Numbered from the stretch's first letter, positions 32,079 to 43,779 are shown. The stretch is DNA of 64,000 nt from Adiantum capillus-veneris (GCA_014529385.2 CM043966.1:104107087-104171086), one strand, 5' to 3'. Notes: a model not told the origin generated them from the sequence alone. Translations and numbers: made by a program.

Positions 32079-32987
32079 TGTCTAACCTCACCATCCTATC
32101 TTATTGTAGTATCAGCGAGAACCACGATTAATTTGTCGAACCATGGGATGAAACTGACTCGACTAGTGCATAGAGGCTACAAGAGGTTGTCAATCTCTTG
32201 GAAAACAACTAACAACTTGCATCTAACTCAAGCTACAGTCAAGTGACTGAAATCACCAAAAGCCAATTGCTCATCGGCAAGCAAATCACATCCGTTACAC
32301 CATCAAATGACATCCAAAAGTAATGAAACTTCTCAGACAAGTTTATAAGACCTAAGAACACATGCTTATGGTCTCAAACCCCTCTTTAGGTCAAGTTCCA
32401 AAATCGCGATTATTAACAACACTCGATTTTTGACCTAGTTGTTTTCGACCCAGAATGTATCTAAATGCTTAGCAATGATACCCCAATACCCCGCCTATGA
32501 TTAGTTTTGGATTTAAAAGTGTAAATTCCTAGTTCTGATGAAATTAGGCCGCGGGTCAGCGATGCCAAAAGCTACAAAATACTGTGAATGGCTTACGTCA
32601 ATGCGTAGAGCTATTACCTGCGGTTGCAATGCAACAAACACAATCGTAATGTGACAACCGGAGAGGGAGTAGGAAACATGAGAAGGAGAGAAGTGAGCGT
32701 TGTTAGCTCACACTGTGTATTTCTTATCCAAAAACTTATAAAAAACTTACAAAAATATGCTTTTATACCTTAGCCAAGGTTTTTAGGTGGTCAAAGCTAA
32801 TAATTTGGAGTTTACCAAAGCTGGGTAATGACTGGCTGATACAATCTAGAATCTTATAGCCTCGGCTCATTAATTACAAAGTTTATCCGAGAAAATAGGA
32901 GTTACAATATTCTCGATTTATCAAAATAATGATTGTTTTACAAAGAGAACTCCAAAAAATGGTGTCTGTGTTAGCTTGCTGCTAACA
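32079..32987 (-). mobile_element. LTR-X copy B (3' LTR)
   Basis: Minus-strand counterpart of 7679-8675. It starts TGTTAGCAGC after a polypurine tract and ends GTTAGACA. It has a TATAAAAGC box near 32760, the GCAACCGCAGGTAA landmark and a TAATAATCGCGATT palindrome half at about 32404-32418. The R/U5 part is highly similar to copy A and U3 is diverged. ORF-X ends just upstream, so this is the 3' LTR of whatever element encodes ORF-X. Confidence 0.8.
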
Positions 32988-33001
32988 TTACCCCCCTCCT
33001 T
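32988..33001 (-). promoter_or_regulatory. Polypurine tract before LTR-X copy B
   Basis: AAGGAGGGGGGTAA on the minus strand, directly before TGTTAGC. Confidence 0.75.
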
Positions 33002-33026
33002 GCCTGTGTCATCCCTTGACACAACT

Positions 33027-34878
33027 TTATGGGTTGAAATAGTCTTCGGGTTGATGGCTGGCGAGGCGGTCTTTTAGCACATCCAGTGCCTTCCGATATC
33101 TGATTCTTCTTTCTTTGTTGGGCACTTGCAAAAATTGCATTGTTACTTTATTCTTCATCTCCACCGTTGAGTATCCTACAAACCTGGATGTTAGGTTGAT
33201 GATCACCACTGCAAATATCTTCATTCGTCAGGTGAAGAATCCAGTGTAAAAAGCTTCTTCAAAGGCCATCATATTATTTGATGGCAAGAACATACACCTG
33301 GCATAGAATCCATAAAGGACTTCTTCTGAAGTTTGCCCACTCCGATCGTACCATAATTTTTTGTTTCCTTCCAAAAATGATAGCCATGGGGCTCCTGTTT
33401 GCTCGGGCTCATTAAAAACTTGTATACATGTGAGCAGCATCCTGCAGATCTTATATAACATGGCACAGGAGAGATCTTGCAGACTCTTGAAGAAAGACAT
33501 GGCACCCGTTAGGGTTTTCACCATGTATTCCTCTATTGCTTGGCCTCTCTCTGGAGCTGGCAGCGTTGGGAAGTTAAGCCAAGTTGGCCTCTTCTTTTGT
33601 AGTGCTTCATGCGCTTGCCATGTCCTTACTTTGGGTATAGGATAGAAGGTTGGATCTCTTTGAAGGGTTGCAGGTGCTCTTGTGAACAAAATCAAGTATC
33701 TCGGATTCTTGTTCAGCCAGCTTAACCTCCACTTTGGGTGGTCTTTATCTGTGCCATCTTCTTGCATATCTTTGTACAGCCTCTCTTTCACCTATAGTAA
33801 TTCCACTTTGATGAGAGGGTATAGCAGGGGTTGTTGATGCCATTGAGCTTTGATATTATTGGGAGTGAGTTGAGTAACGTTGATAGAGTGTAAAACTCTC
33901 AACTCTCAATCCATAGTGGCCTTCCACTGCTCATCCACCTCTAGGGTCATCTTCTCCTTCAATGCGTCTTCTTCAGCTTTTGACAGCTGGACCATTGGCA
34001 TTGTGTCTTCATCCGTGATGTTAATCTGAAAATATTCATCACCACTCGGCTCTGTTGTGGACTGTGTCTCAAACTCAGCAAATGAGACCGAGGGTATGTC
34101 TATCTGTGGCGGCTCTAAAGTGCCTACCTCTTCTTGCGTGTCTGGTTTTCCATCTCTGAGGAGTTGATGAATCCGCTTGAATTCTGATATCTCCTTTAGG
34201 AGCTCATCCTCTCTCTGAACCCGCATCAGTTCCAGGTCCATGCTCTGTGATTGTTCTAGCTTTAATTCCAATTCAAGGTCTTTGTTTTTCTTCTCGAGTG
34301 CCTTGTACACTTTCTCATTTCCTTTGATCGAGGCCACGGCTAGATTTTCTCTGATTTGTCGTAAGAAAAATGCATGATCATTGATTTGCTATTCAGAATA
34401 CTGCAGAGTAGCATTGGCAACATCTAATTGCACCTGAATTTTTGAGTTGACAGAGATGTCATAAGAAGTTCATTTGTAACTTCTGTCAGCTGTTCGTCTT
34501 TTGCTTTGCAAGCATCAGATAATTTGGTGAGTAATTCCCCTAATTTCACCATTTCCTTTTGTTGCCTATCTCTGGCTAATAAATGCTGTTCAGCTTCTGC
34601 CTTCATCTCTTGCACCTGCCTTTGAAGATTGGTGATGACAGTCATCCTGTCTTCTAACTCTCCTTGGAGAGCATCGATCACCATCTCAAGTCCCTTGGCC
34701 TTTTGTGCTACGGTTTAATGCTACTGAACGGACTCTCTCCGTTATATCCTGCATCTGCCATGCATATTCATTGACTTGGACTAATACCTCATTGTTTGTT
34801 TGCCACTCCTACTGTCTTGCCAGCTGAGATGTGCCTGCAGCCTCATGTGTGGTTTCCTGCTGCGTTGTAACTGCTGGT
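33027..34878 (-). pseudogene. ORF-X, C-terminal half (uncharacterised, env position)
   Basis: Minus-strand continuation of 41717-39865 after removal of Copia-2. Reads QWQTNNEVLV-like linker, then a long heptad-rich coiled coil (ITNLQRQVQEMKAEAEQHLL, KDLELELKLEQSQSMDLELM), an acidic Ser/Thr stretch, and a folded-looking domain (KWRLSWLNKNPRYLILFTRA, RTWQAHEALQKKRPTWLNFP, APWLSFLEGNKKLWYD, EEVLYGFYARCMFLPSNNMM). It ends RLASHQPEDYFNP about 25 bases before the polypurine tract. Stops and shifts lie near 34420, 34338, 33905, 33790 and 33226. No transmembrane helix or signal peptide is evident, so it is not envelope-like. No family recognised. Confidence 0.6.
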
Positions 34879-35106
34879 TGTTGGAAATAGGATTGTAGAG
34901 AAACACACACCTCTTGGAGAAGACAAAGGAAGCTCAAGGCACACAATAGAGAGTGTTTTACTTAGTATGCAATGGAAAGATCGATAGCCCTAGAGTAATG
35001 GGAGTATAAACAATGCTCGGGAGAAAAAAACCTCCTAAAGAGGGAAAAAATGCCCCGTTGGTCCTAGTGTGTTCACACACATCATTACCACATGTATATG
35101 GTAACA
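34879..35106 (-). repeat. Copia-2 3' LTR
   Basis: 228 bp TGTTGGAAATAGG to GGTAACA. Confidence 0.94.
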
Positions 35107-35181
35107 AATCCCCTCTGGAGTGATGCGGTGTTTGAGAGCTGGCACATGAGTAAAGGGAAGTGCCATGCCCTAAGGACATGA

Positions 35182-36615
35182 TCAGTCCACAAAGGGGAGT
35201 AAACCCAAAGCTTTGCGGAAAGCTTCAATCTTCTCACGAGACAATGCCTTTGTGAAAAGATCTGCAAGGTTGTCCTGTGTTGGCACATAAGCCAAGCTGA
35301 TCTCTCCTGCTGAGAGCCTCTCCCTGATATAGTGGTAATGCACCTCAATGTGCTTTGTGTGAGCATGAAAAACTGGGTTCCTCGCAACTGCCAATGCGCT
35401 CTGACTGTCAGTGTAGATAGTGTTGGCAGTGTCCTATCCAACACACAAATCAGCCATAAGGCGTCTGAGCCATACACACTCAACCATAGTTGTGAAGAGT
35501 GCCATGTACTCAGCCTCACAACTCAAAGTGGCCACAGTAGGTTGCTTCTTGCTCAACCATGATATACATGAACTACCAAGCATGAAACAAAAACCACTTG
35601 TGGACACTCGCGTGTCAAAACAACCAGCCCAATCTGAGTCCGAAAAAGCATGTAAGTCTGGAGGCAATGATCCCCCCTTGGGATAAAACAAGCCAAGATG
35701 TAAAGTGCCACTAAGGTAGCGAAAAATTCTCTTGACAGTCTGCCAATGCTTAGACCCTGGGCTATGCATAAATTTGCTGACCTGTGAGATTCCAAACTGA
35801 ATATCTGGCCTCGTGTTGCATACATAAATGAGGCAGCCAACAACAGTTTGGTAAAGAGTGACATGAGCAGGATCACTAGCATCATGTATACTCAACTTCA
35901 AACTTGTTTCCATGGGAGAGGCAATAGGTTTGCAATCCTCAAGTCCAAACTTACATAGCAATGTCTCTATGTAACTTTTCTGACACAAGGCAATACCACC
36001 ATCCCACTGCTTAAACTGGATCCCCAAATAATGATGCAACAACCCCAAATCTTTCATCTTGAAAGTAGCATTCAAATCAGCCTTAAATTCAGCAATATGT
36101 CTCTCATTTGGTCCAGTGATCAGCAAATCATCTACATAAAGAACCACAATGAGAAGTACATCATCCTCACGCTTTACATACAATGTGATTTCTGTTGGAC
36201 TATTACAAAATCCTTGTTTGACCAAATGAGTGTCAGCTTTCTCATACCAAGCACGAGGAGATTGCTTCAACCGATACAAATCCTTGTTACATTTTCACAC
36301 TTTGTCCTCTTGTCCTTTTATGACAAAACCGCGAGGCTGCGTTACATAAACTTCCTCAAATATTTCACCATTCAAGAAAGTAGTAACAATGTCTTCTTGA
36401 TGTACATCCCAACCAAAATGAGCTGCCAATGCACATAGAAAATGCACAGTAGTCATACAACAAGTGGGAGCAAAAGTCTTTTCATAATCTAAGCCTTTTT
36501 GTTGTGCATAACCCTTTGCAACAAGTCGCGCCTTATGGCGATCGATCTCACCATCTGGTTTGCATTTCAACTTGTAAACCCACTTCGTACCAATGGTCCT
36601 TTTGCCAGGAGGCAA
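35182..36615 (-). pseudogene. Copia-2 reverse transcriptase and RNase H
   Basis: RT from 36615: IGTKWVYKLKCKPDGEIDRH, HQEDIVTTFLNGEIFEEVYV, a stop near 36295, then YRLKQSPRAWYEKADTHLV and an intact catalytic LYVDDLLITGP. RNase H follows in frame: HAFSDSDWAGCFDTRVST, TVATLSCEAEYMALFTTMVE, then after a stop near 35433 TIYTDSQSALAVARNPVFHA, HIEVHYHYIRERL and LADLFTKALSREKIEA. All catalytic residues of both domains are present. Only two or three stops break it. It is the better preserved copy for comparison with Copia-1. Confidence 0.94.
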
Positions 36616-36761
36616 ATCACATAAAGTCCATGTGTCATTTTCTATAAGTACATCATATTATGATTGCATGGCAGCCATCCAATTCTAAATTCTGTGCTTC
36701 ATCAAAAGACAGAGGCTCCTCAACATCATGTAAGCTAGACACAGCCAAAGCATAACAACCC

Positions 36762-38219
36762 TGTTGTCCATGATGCATGCTTGTAGTTGCTGCATGTTCA
36801 CATATGTGGTATTTCGACAATGGTGCTACAAAGCACATTACCTCACATCGTGAATTGTTCACCTCTCTCGAGTCTGTCCCTCATGGGAATTCAGTCACTT
36901 GTGCCAACAATGCCTCTTATCTGGTTTAGGGAGTTGGAAACATTGTGCTTACTGCTGCAAATGGCAGTTCTTTCATGCTTGTAGATGCACTTTATGTACT
37001 TGGGATCAAGAAGAATCTCTTGTCTATATCCGCACTTTCTAGACGTGGACATGTAGTCAAATTTGTCGATGACAAATGTACAGTTCATGATCTTAATTTT
37101 GGTGATGAAATTGTTGCATCTGGCCTTTTGTGCCGTGGGCTGTATAAGCTCACTTTGTACGGAAAATGTGGACAAAATTTTGCAAATGCTGTTGCAGATT
37201 CAAGGGCTATTTCAGATGCAAAACTTTGGCATGCACGTTTTGGTCATCTAAATTTTGCCAGTTTGCTACGTTTGCAGAAATCTGATATGGTTGCTTCTTT
37301 GCCGCCTCTTGAAGCACCTGTTAAACATGTTTTGTGAAGGCTGTATTTTGGGTAAGATGCAATGTTCTAAGTTTCCAAAGGACGGTTCAGTTTGGGCCAC
37401 ATGCAGGTTGCAGCTTGTGCATAGTGATGTTTATGGGCCCATGCAAACTCTGTCCTTGGAAAATTACCTGTACTTTGTGACTTTCATTGATGATTACTCC
37501 AGGCATGCATGGGTATTTCCGCTTAAAGCGAAGTCCGAAGTTTTTATGTGCTTCAAACAATTTCTAGCTATGGCTGAAAATGTCTCGAAATGTACTATGG
37601 GCACCCTCCGTTCCGATCGAGGGGGGGAGTATATGTCTCATGAATTCAATGCATTTCTGGTTAGTCGTGGGATAAAACACCAATGTACAGTGCCTTATAC
37701 ACCTCAGTAAAATGGTGTTGCTTAGAGGTAAAACAGGTCACATACGGAAATGGCACAATGTACGGTCAAAAGTCAAGCTTTGCCGCATTCTTTTTGGCTT
37801 GAGGCCATCATCTGTGCCACTTATGTACTTAATAGGTGTTCTACGAAAGCTTTGTAGTCTATTACTCCATATGAAGCATGGCATGATAGAAAGCCTTCTA
37901 TTGAGTACATGCGTGTTTTTGGCTGTTTGACATATGCTTTGGTGCCACAAACACAATGCAGAAAATTAGATGATAAGGCTTTCAAATGTATTTTTGTTGG
38001 TTATAGTGCTAAAAGTGAAGGTTACACGTTATATCATCCGCAAACAAAGTGTATTTTGGTTTCACGAGATGTAGTGTTTGTGGAAGATTCTGTTCAGCCC
38101 TTGCTGTCATGTACTAGAGACAGTAATGTAAGCTCACAGAACATTTATGACACTTTGTTGCCTCTTTTCAGTGGTGGAAATACAAATGTAAGTTCCAATG
38201 AGGAAAATGTACAGCCTTC
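36762..38219 (+). pseudogene. Inverted Copia-2 segment: protease, GAG-pre-integrase, integrase
   Basis: Plus-strand sequence homologous to the minus strand of Copia-1 12575-11150. Starts at NPVVHDA, then YHIC-YFDNGATKHITSH in shifted frame (DSG replaced by DNG), ALYVLGIKKNLLSISALS, LWHARFGHLNF, CEGCILGK (zinc ligands), VHSDVYGPMQ (first D), GTLRSDRGGEYMSHEF (second D). The catalytic Glu region reads NGVA then TAG at 37723-37725 in place of GAG. It continues MRVFGCLTYALVP and ends EENVQP. It lies in opposite orientation to the gag and RT of the same element. Confidence 0.92.
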
Positions 38220-38240
38220 ATTGTTGGAATTAGGGTTGTA
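38220..38240 (+). other. Junction filler resembling copia LTR start
   Basis: TTGTTGGAATTAGGGTTGTA sits exactly at the inversion breakpoint. The first 18 bases match the start of the family LTR. Confidence 0.75.
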
Positions 38241-39285
38241 TGTGCACTCTGCACTAAAAGCCCATTCTGCATCAACATCAGCATCACAGTCTTCTTTCAC
38301 AGAAGACTCAAAAATGGCTGCATTTGTGGTGCAACCAGCATTTGCAGTGGAACCACCCTCTTTCTCTAGCCTCTTTGGCCTTCAACTTAGGACACTGCTT
38401 GATCAAGTGATCATTTGCTTTACAATAATGGAAACGCATCTTCTTTTTGCCCTTATCACTAGAATTTCCAGACGAAGTGCTACTAGCAGAAGCATTGGGA
38501 ACATAAGTTTTGCCACTCGCAGTAGAACCATAAGAAGTGGATGCATTGCTATTACCACCCTTTCTTTGAGAAGCAATAAAAGCCTGTTCAACTACACGCT
38601 GTTTTTTCTAGAAAGTGACTCTTGCAACAGCATGTGCATAATGCATCAAACTTGACAACTTCAAGATTTCCTTGGGTCATAAGTCTCCAAGTACTAGCAA
38701 AAGTCTGGTAAGAATCTAGTAAGGTATCAAGAACAGTCTGCATAAGAGAACTGTCTGAAATGACTTCACCTATAGAAATAAGTTGCTTATTGATATCCTT
38801 GACCCTAGTAAGGAAAGTGTCCATATCATCTTTCTCATGCATAATCTTTGACTCCAGCGCTTTACGCAGCAAAGCAATTTTAGCCTCATTGCGACTTGCA
38901 TAAAGACCAGCCAAAATATCCCAAGCCTGTTTTGCAAATTTTGCTGAACAAATGTGAGGAACAATGGTGCGCTTCACAGACAATGCAATCAATGCATGAG
39001 CCTGCGCATCCTTTACATCCCAACGAGCTTGTTCTGCCATAGGCAAAACAACTCTAATAGCAGCAATCCTTGCATCAAGGCCTGCAACATCCTCAACATC
39101 GCCTGCATCCTCAGAGCCAGGACTTACATCAATGCCCTGCACAATATTCCAGATGCCCTTTGACACAAGAACGTGTTGCATCATATAAGCCCACATAGGG
39201 TAATTGTCCCCATCCAACCTGTCCTCAGCAGAGAAAACATCTTGAACACATCTGTGTTGTTGTTGTCAGCCATGGTAAATTTTGC
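38241..39285 (-). pseudogene. Copia-2 gag
   Basis: MADNN near 39273, a frameshift, then NYPMWAYMMQHVLVSKGIW, QAHALIALSVKRTIVPHI, KQAWDILAGLYASRNEAK, DTFLTRVKDINKQ, to TQGNLEVVKFDAL. It continues through a frameshift into the Ser-rich linker and zinc-knuckle region near 38430 (degraded) and ends at the inversion breakpoint. Homologous to Copia-1 gag with about the same preservation. Confidence 0.88.
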
Positions 39286-39635
39286 ATGTGATGTGAAAAA
39301 TGCCCAAAAATAGGAGAAACGGAGCGGGAACAACACGTGCTATATAGCACAAATCATAGAAGACTATAAGGCTACCTGTTATGCAAAAAATGGCACTGAT
39401 AGAAATTTTGCACAAAATGACAAAATTGCCTGTGCAGCCTGTTTGTAGTGGAAACGGAGACCGAAATGAGCTCGAATAAAAAATCTGAGCACACCAATCT
39501 CTTAGAGATCTCCCGAAGTATATGTCGACCTGCGAACGCTCGCCAAACCTCACTATAATTGGAGAAAGTGAGGAGGCATATGCTGGAGCAGCTGGTGACT
39601 AAGCCCAGGAGGACGTAACCTAATCTGATACCAAT

Positions 39636-39864
39636 TGTTGGAATTAGGGTTGCAGAGAAACACACACAGCTTGGAGAAGATGAAGGAAGATCAAGGCACC
39701 TAATAGAGAGTGTTTTACTTAGTATGCAATGGAAAGATAGATAGCCCTAGAGTGATGGGCGTATATACAATGCTCGGGGGGAAAAAAACCTCCTAAAGAG
39801 GGAAAAAATGCCCCGGCGGTCCTAGTGTGTTCACACACATCACTACCACATGTATATGGTAACA
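39636..39864 (-). repeat. Copia-2 5' LTR
   Basis: 229 bp TGTTGGAATTAGGGTTGC to GGTAACA. PBS remnant at 39622-39633 just inside. Confidence 0.94.
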
Positions 39865-41717
39865 CTTGTGGTTCTTTTGTGGAGGTAGATGGTTGTCTTC
39901 TTCTTGGGTATCGTGAGGCTTTGATGCCTTGGAAGTTTCTGGCTCAGTAGAAGTAGAAGATGTTGACTCAGACCTTGCTGTCTCTTCAAGTGCCGGTTTC
40001 TTCCTTCTCTGGCTCGGTTTATTTCTCATGTGTAGTGGTAGACTCTTTCTCCGCATCTGCCTCTTTATCAGACTCTTGTGAAGATTCACTTGCCGTTCTT
40101 ATTCTTGCTTTTGAGTATCTTCTGCGGCCTTGTCCTGGTCCCCGCCGGCTCGACTTCTTTTTCTTTTTGTGTGTCACATTGGTCAGCTTCTTGTGCAGAT
40201 TCTGTTTGTTTGGTGGACTCAAAATCTTTCTCTTTCTCAGGCTCCACTTCTTTATTGGTGTCTTTGCTTGTAGGTGAGGATGGTGGGCTATGCTTGGGAT
40301 GGCCTTGTTGTTCTATATGCGGTGAGGTGGGTCGAGGAGATCCATAACTTTGTTCTTGTCTAGCCGTTTCCTCGGCTTGCCTTTGGTCTTCCACTTCCTT
40401 GGCTTTCTTGGCAGCTTCTTTTGCCTCCTTCAGCTTTAGAGCTTCATCCTCTTGGTACATTCTTTATAAACGCTCTGTTGGATCATTTGCCTCTTTTCTT
40501 ACATGATGCTTTGTTCGAGGGCCTTTAAGTCTAGCAGGTACCCATTTTTCTGGGCCTTCCCTTGTGCTTGCCTACTGCGTTGCTACGCTTGTTTCTCTCT
40601 TTCAAAGCACGCTTGTTTTTGAGCTAGCTCTTCTTGGTGTGCGGCCATAGCTTTTCTTTTCATCTCTTCTCTTCGAGCTCTCTTTTCTTTGTTGTCAGAG
40701 CTCTCACTGCTGTGCCATTCCGACGAGCTATCAACTGACTCTTTATCAAATAATTTATATAATCTTTTACCTGACCTTGTAGCTCTTGGAGAGGGTTGTA
40801 CTACCAATATCCATGTATTTTGATCTCGAGTAGGTGGAAGGTTGTCGGCCATGCCGATGGCATGATATGCTATTCTAGTCAAGAACTCTGGCGCACCCAA
40901 GTACATGATTTTTCCTTCCTTCTTGGTGCCCTTCAAGGTTGTCAAGACATATTGCACGTGGTCCACTGGTTGTCTGGTTGTCGACTTGAGAACCTGAGTG
41001 AATGTGGTGGCCACGGCATGATTTGGTGTAGTGTACCTTGGTGGCCTTTTTGCCAAGAAATGGAAGTGGTGGTGGTACAAATGGGATGCCCCTTCCACTT
41101 GTTTGTGAATTAGGTCGGCAAGTGTAGCTGCAGCTGTCTCTTTGGTAAATGTGGCTGCAGTTTTCCTGTCCCTTGCTCGCATGGTTATTCCTTCTGTGGG
41201 CAATCTGAGTGCCTTTGCCACTATCTCTTTAGTGATCACTACTTCAACTTTGTTTCCTTGGGTGTCGGATATCTGTGTGGTTCCATCTTCTTTTATTGTG
41301 GATAGAAGCTCATAAGCCTTTTGAAATCTACTCCACAAGGCTCTTGTCTGTAGAAATCCTTGAGCCCCATCTCTTGAGGTTAGCCTCTTTTGTCTCTGGC
41401 TTTGCGGCTACATCATAGACTTCTTTGGGCAGGAGTTGCAACTCCACCTAAATCCCTTCTTCACTCTTGAACCTGTCAGTGAAGACCGTACTGTGGTGCT
41501 CTTCCAGTTGTTCTCTAGAGAGATAGGATGCCTTTCTTGCTTTGACTGACTCGGGGTCTATTTGATAAGCGGGAATTTCCTGTAGTTTCTCCTTTTGGTT
41601 GAGCTTCTTTTGGCCCTCTTCGCTGCTTGCATGGCTCTTGATCAATGGATATAGTGCAAAGTTAGCAGATTTGTCGGCGTTTTCTTTGAAATGTCCTTTA
41701 CACTGAAATGCTGACAA
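39865..41717 (-). pseudogene. ORF-X, N-terminal half (uncharacterised)
   Basis: Minus strand, 5' to 3': MSAFQCKGHFKENADKSANF (near 41717), ARKASYLSREQLEEHHSTVF, VELQLLPKEVYDVAAKPETK, then from 41338 a 251-codon open frame with RFQKAYELLSTIKEDGTTQI, VITKEIVAKALRLPTEGITM, ATFTKETAAATLADLIHKQV, YTTPNHAVATTFTQVLKSTT, IMYLGAPEFLTRIAYHAIG. A charged Lys/Glu/Arg coiled region and a Pro/Ser/Thr/Glu-rich tail follow (40460-39870). The ITKEIVAKALRLPTEG segment recalls the plant transposon protein domain called Transposase_32/PF20167. That is a suggestion from memory. Stops near 41448, 41340, 40583 and 40462. Confidence 0.55.
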
Positions 41718-41820
41718 TTTAGTCCAATTTGCTTCAAATCAGTTTTTGAACAAGCAAAGATGCATAAAAACATGCAAGGAACAAAACTATATGGTCAAAA
41801 CAAATATTTGCAACCAAAGC

Positions 41821-42416
41821 AAATAATCGCGATTATTTACAGCTAAGGAAATTTTTCACCTTTTTGCAAACTTGGCTTTATAGGATTGAAGTGTATACCA
41901 AATACTTGCTCTGAGTGAAATATGGGCTCATTTGGATGCACAGGGTGAAAATGGTACCAGATTTTGGCTTTAGCTCTCTCAAATAGTAGATATAAAGGAA
42001 ATTTGAGATTTTGAGCTCCAAATTGATTCAAAATTGGCTAGTGGGATTAACACATCATGTACTTTGGATGTATGATGGAAAAATATCAAAAATCCCCAAT
42101 TTTGACCAGAAAGTAAATAATCGCAATTATTAACTTTTCTTCCAAAATTGACATTTTTTGGTACAAACTAATTCTAGGCATTGTATAGACCTTGGGTATG
42201 AGATATGAAGTGATTTGGATCAAGAAATGTTGTCCATAACCCAAAATTTGGCTTGCAAAGACTTCTTTGCGTTTTTTGACAATTTTACAAGTAATGGGTG
42301 GTCATTTTGGCTCATACTTCATTTTTGGCATGTAATAGGTGTGTACCCATGATAGGTGAGGTGAGGTGATAATTTTCAAGCAAAACTGATGCAAAAGTAA
42401 ATAATCATGATTATTT
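41821..42416. repeat. Palindrome array 1: three GTAAATAATCNNGATTATTTAC boxes
   Basis: Boxes at 41821-41840 (AAATAATCGCGATTATTTAC), 42113-42134 (GTAAATAATCGCAATTATTAAC) and 42395-42416 (GTAAATAATCATGATTATTTAC, perfect 22-bp palindrome). Spacings are about 294 and 282 bp. The intervening DNA shows weak mutual similarity (AATTTTGACC, CAAAATTGG). It lies just upstream of ORF-X in the sense direction. Confidence 0.85.
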
Positions 42417-43770
42417 ACTACAGTGACAAAATCTTTGCAAAACCTACCAATTTTGACCTAGACATGTGTCATACACCTAATACAAGTCCTAAATTGAATT
42501 TGGTCATGCTGGCATCACTTTGTGCTCTATCGACTCTGAAATCACCGTTTTTTGTGACTACACTTTCTATTGGGTTGGTCGGTCAACTTTGAGGCTTTGG
42601 ACGTGTCCACAACATAGTCATGAAGCAACCTATCCAATTCACGCTCATTTGGAGTCAGTTTGACCCCGTATGTCGAATTTGACTATTTGTAACCTTCGAG
42701 CCATTTTTTTCTTTTCGAGGGCTTTGCTTGATGGATTTCACCAAACCAAGCATATACATTGTATATGGACCTCATAAGCAAGCCATCTGTGGAGTCAGGT
42801 CGCAATTCTGGCATTTGCCAAGAACCTAACTTTTCTATTGGGGACCCCCTCGACCCCAGCCAAATGGTCATCTGATGATATAGAAAGGTTCTATTTTGTT
42901 AGGGAATGCTATGGTTCAAATCCCATCTGATTTGGTCAAGCTGGCAGGCCACTATGGTCAGTTTTAGGTCGTAGGTCTTCGTACACTTCTCGGCTTCTAG
43001 GTTTTTTTCTAGGGCTTTAGACTAGCTACCGGCTGTACAAAATGAATCATTGTTGAGTAAAGAACTTACCCCTCATGTCTCGTGTGAGACGGCGCTGAAA
43101 ATGGTCAGCTGTGGGCTCCAGAAAAGTCGCGCGAAAGATGCCGAAATCTCTCTCTGCAAAGGCTCCAAGTGGAAATGAGGTGGTTTTAGCCTACCTTGGA
43201 TGTCTATACCCGGACTTCCCAAACCAAATTTCGCCAGATTTCCCCGTTAGTCCTACTAGGCCGTGAAATCTATGTTAGACTCAAAAATTTCCTTGATCGG
43301 ATTCCTGTAGCTCATTCTGCAAGAATTTTGCAAAAGTAAGGATGTTCGCCTAATTTAGGCTTCCTCCTTCCATCTTCTGATTTCATTGAAAATTTTTGCG
43401 CTAGTCTACCTTGTCTTTTTTATCAGCATCGTGTCTTTCGTTTTTCCATCTTTTGTTTGTATTATTAACTTTTGACCTGTTTAGTTGAAAAAATCAAAGA
43501 AAATAGAAAAATGCTCTAAAAAGGTAAAGTAAAGATCCAATAATTAAGAAAATACCTTGAAAAAGACAGCTTTATTTTTTTTTGTTGGATTTTTCTATTT
43601 TTAAGCCTCATTATCAATAAAAATGATGAAAAATATCCAAAAAATGACTATTTTTGATGATTTTTTGATAGTATATACACTATTTACACTCATCGAGAAG
43701 ATACTATCAATTAATTTTCCCTTGATGATGAATTATAAGGGCATTATTAGGTAATTTTGCAAAAAAATAC
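42417..43770 (-). other. No gene; candidate LTR-X-like LTR between Gypsy-D and ORF-X
   Basis: No long ORF. On the minus strand a TGTTAACGT start at 43779 after a purine tract resembles the starts of LTR-X copies A (TGTTAACT) and B (TGTTAGCA). The body does not visibly align with them, so the LTR extent is unknown. Confidence 0.35.
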
Positions 43771-43779
43771 ACGTTAACA

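Larger units (their letters stand above)
34879..39864 (-). mobile_element. Copia-2, Ty1/copia with internal inversion, nested in ORF-X
   Basis: Same family as Copia-1: LTRs 34879-35106 and 39636-39864, PBS remnant (39622-39633, AATCTGATACCA on the plus strand, one change from the iMet site), polypurine tract at 35107. Flanks CTGGT and CTTGT suggest a 5-bp duplication with one change. Minus strand carries gag (right) and RT/RNase H (left). The middle, protease to integrase C-terminus (about 36762-38219), lies on the plus strand. Removing the element joins the two halves of ORF-X. Confidence 0.92.

Noticed and set aside
33027-34878. ORF-X as a retroviral-type envelope protein
   Set aside because: No signal peptide, no transmembrane helix and no glycosylation-rich ectodomain; coiled coils and charged linkers instead.
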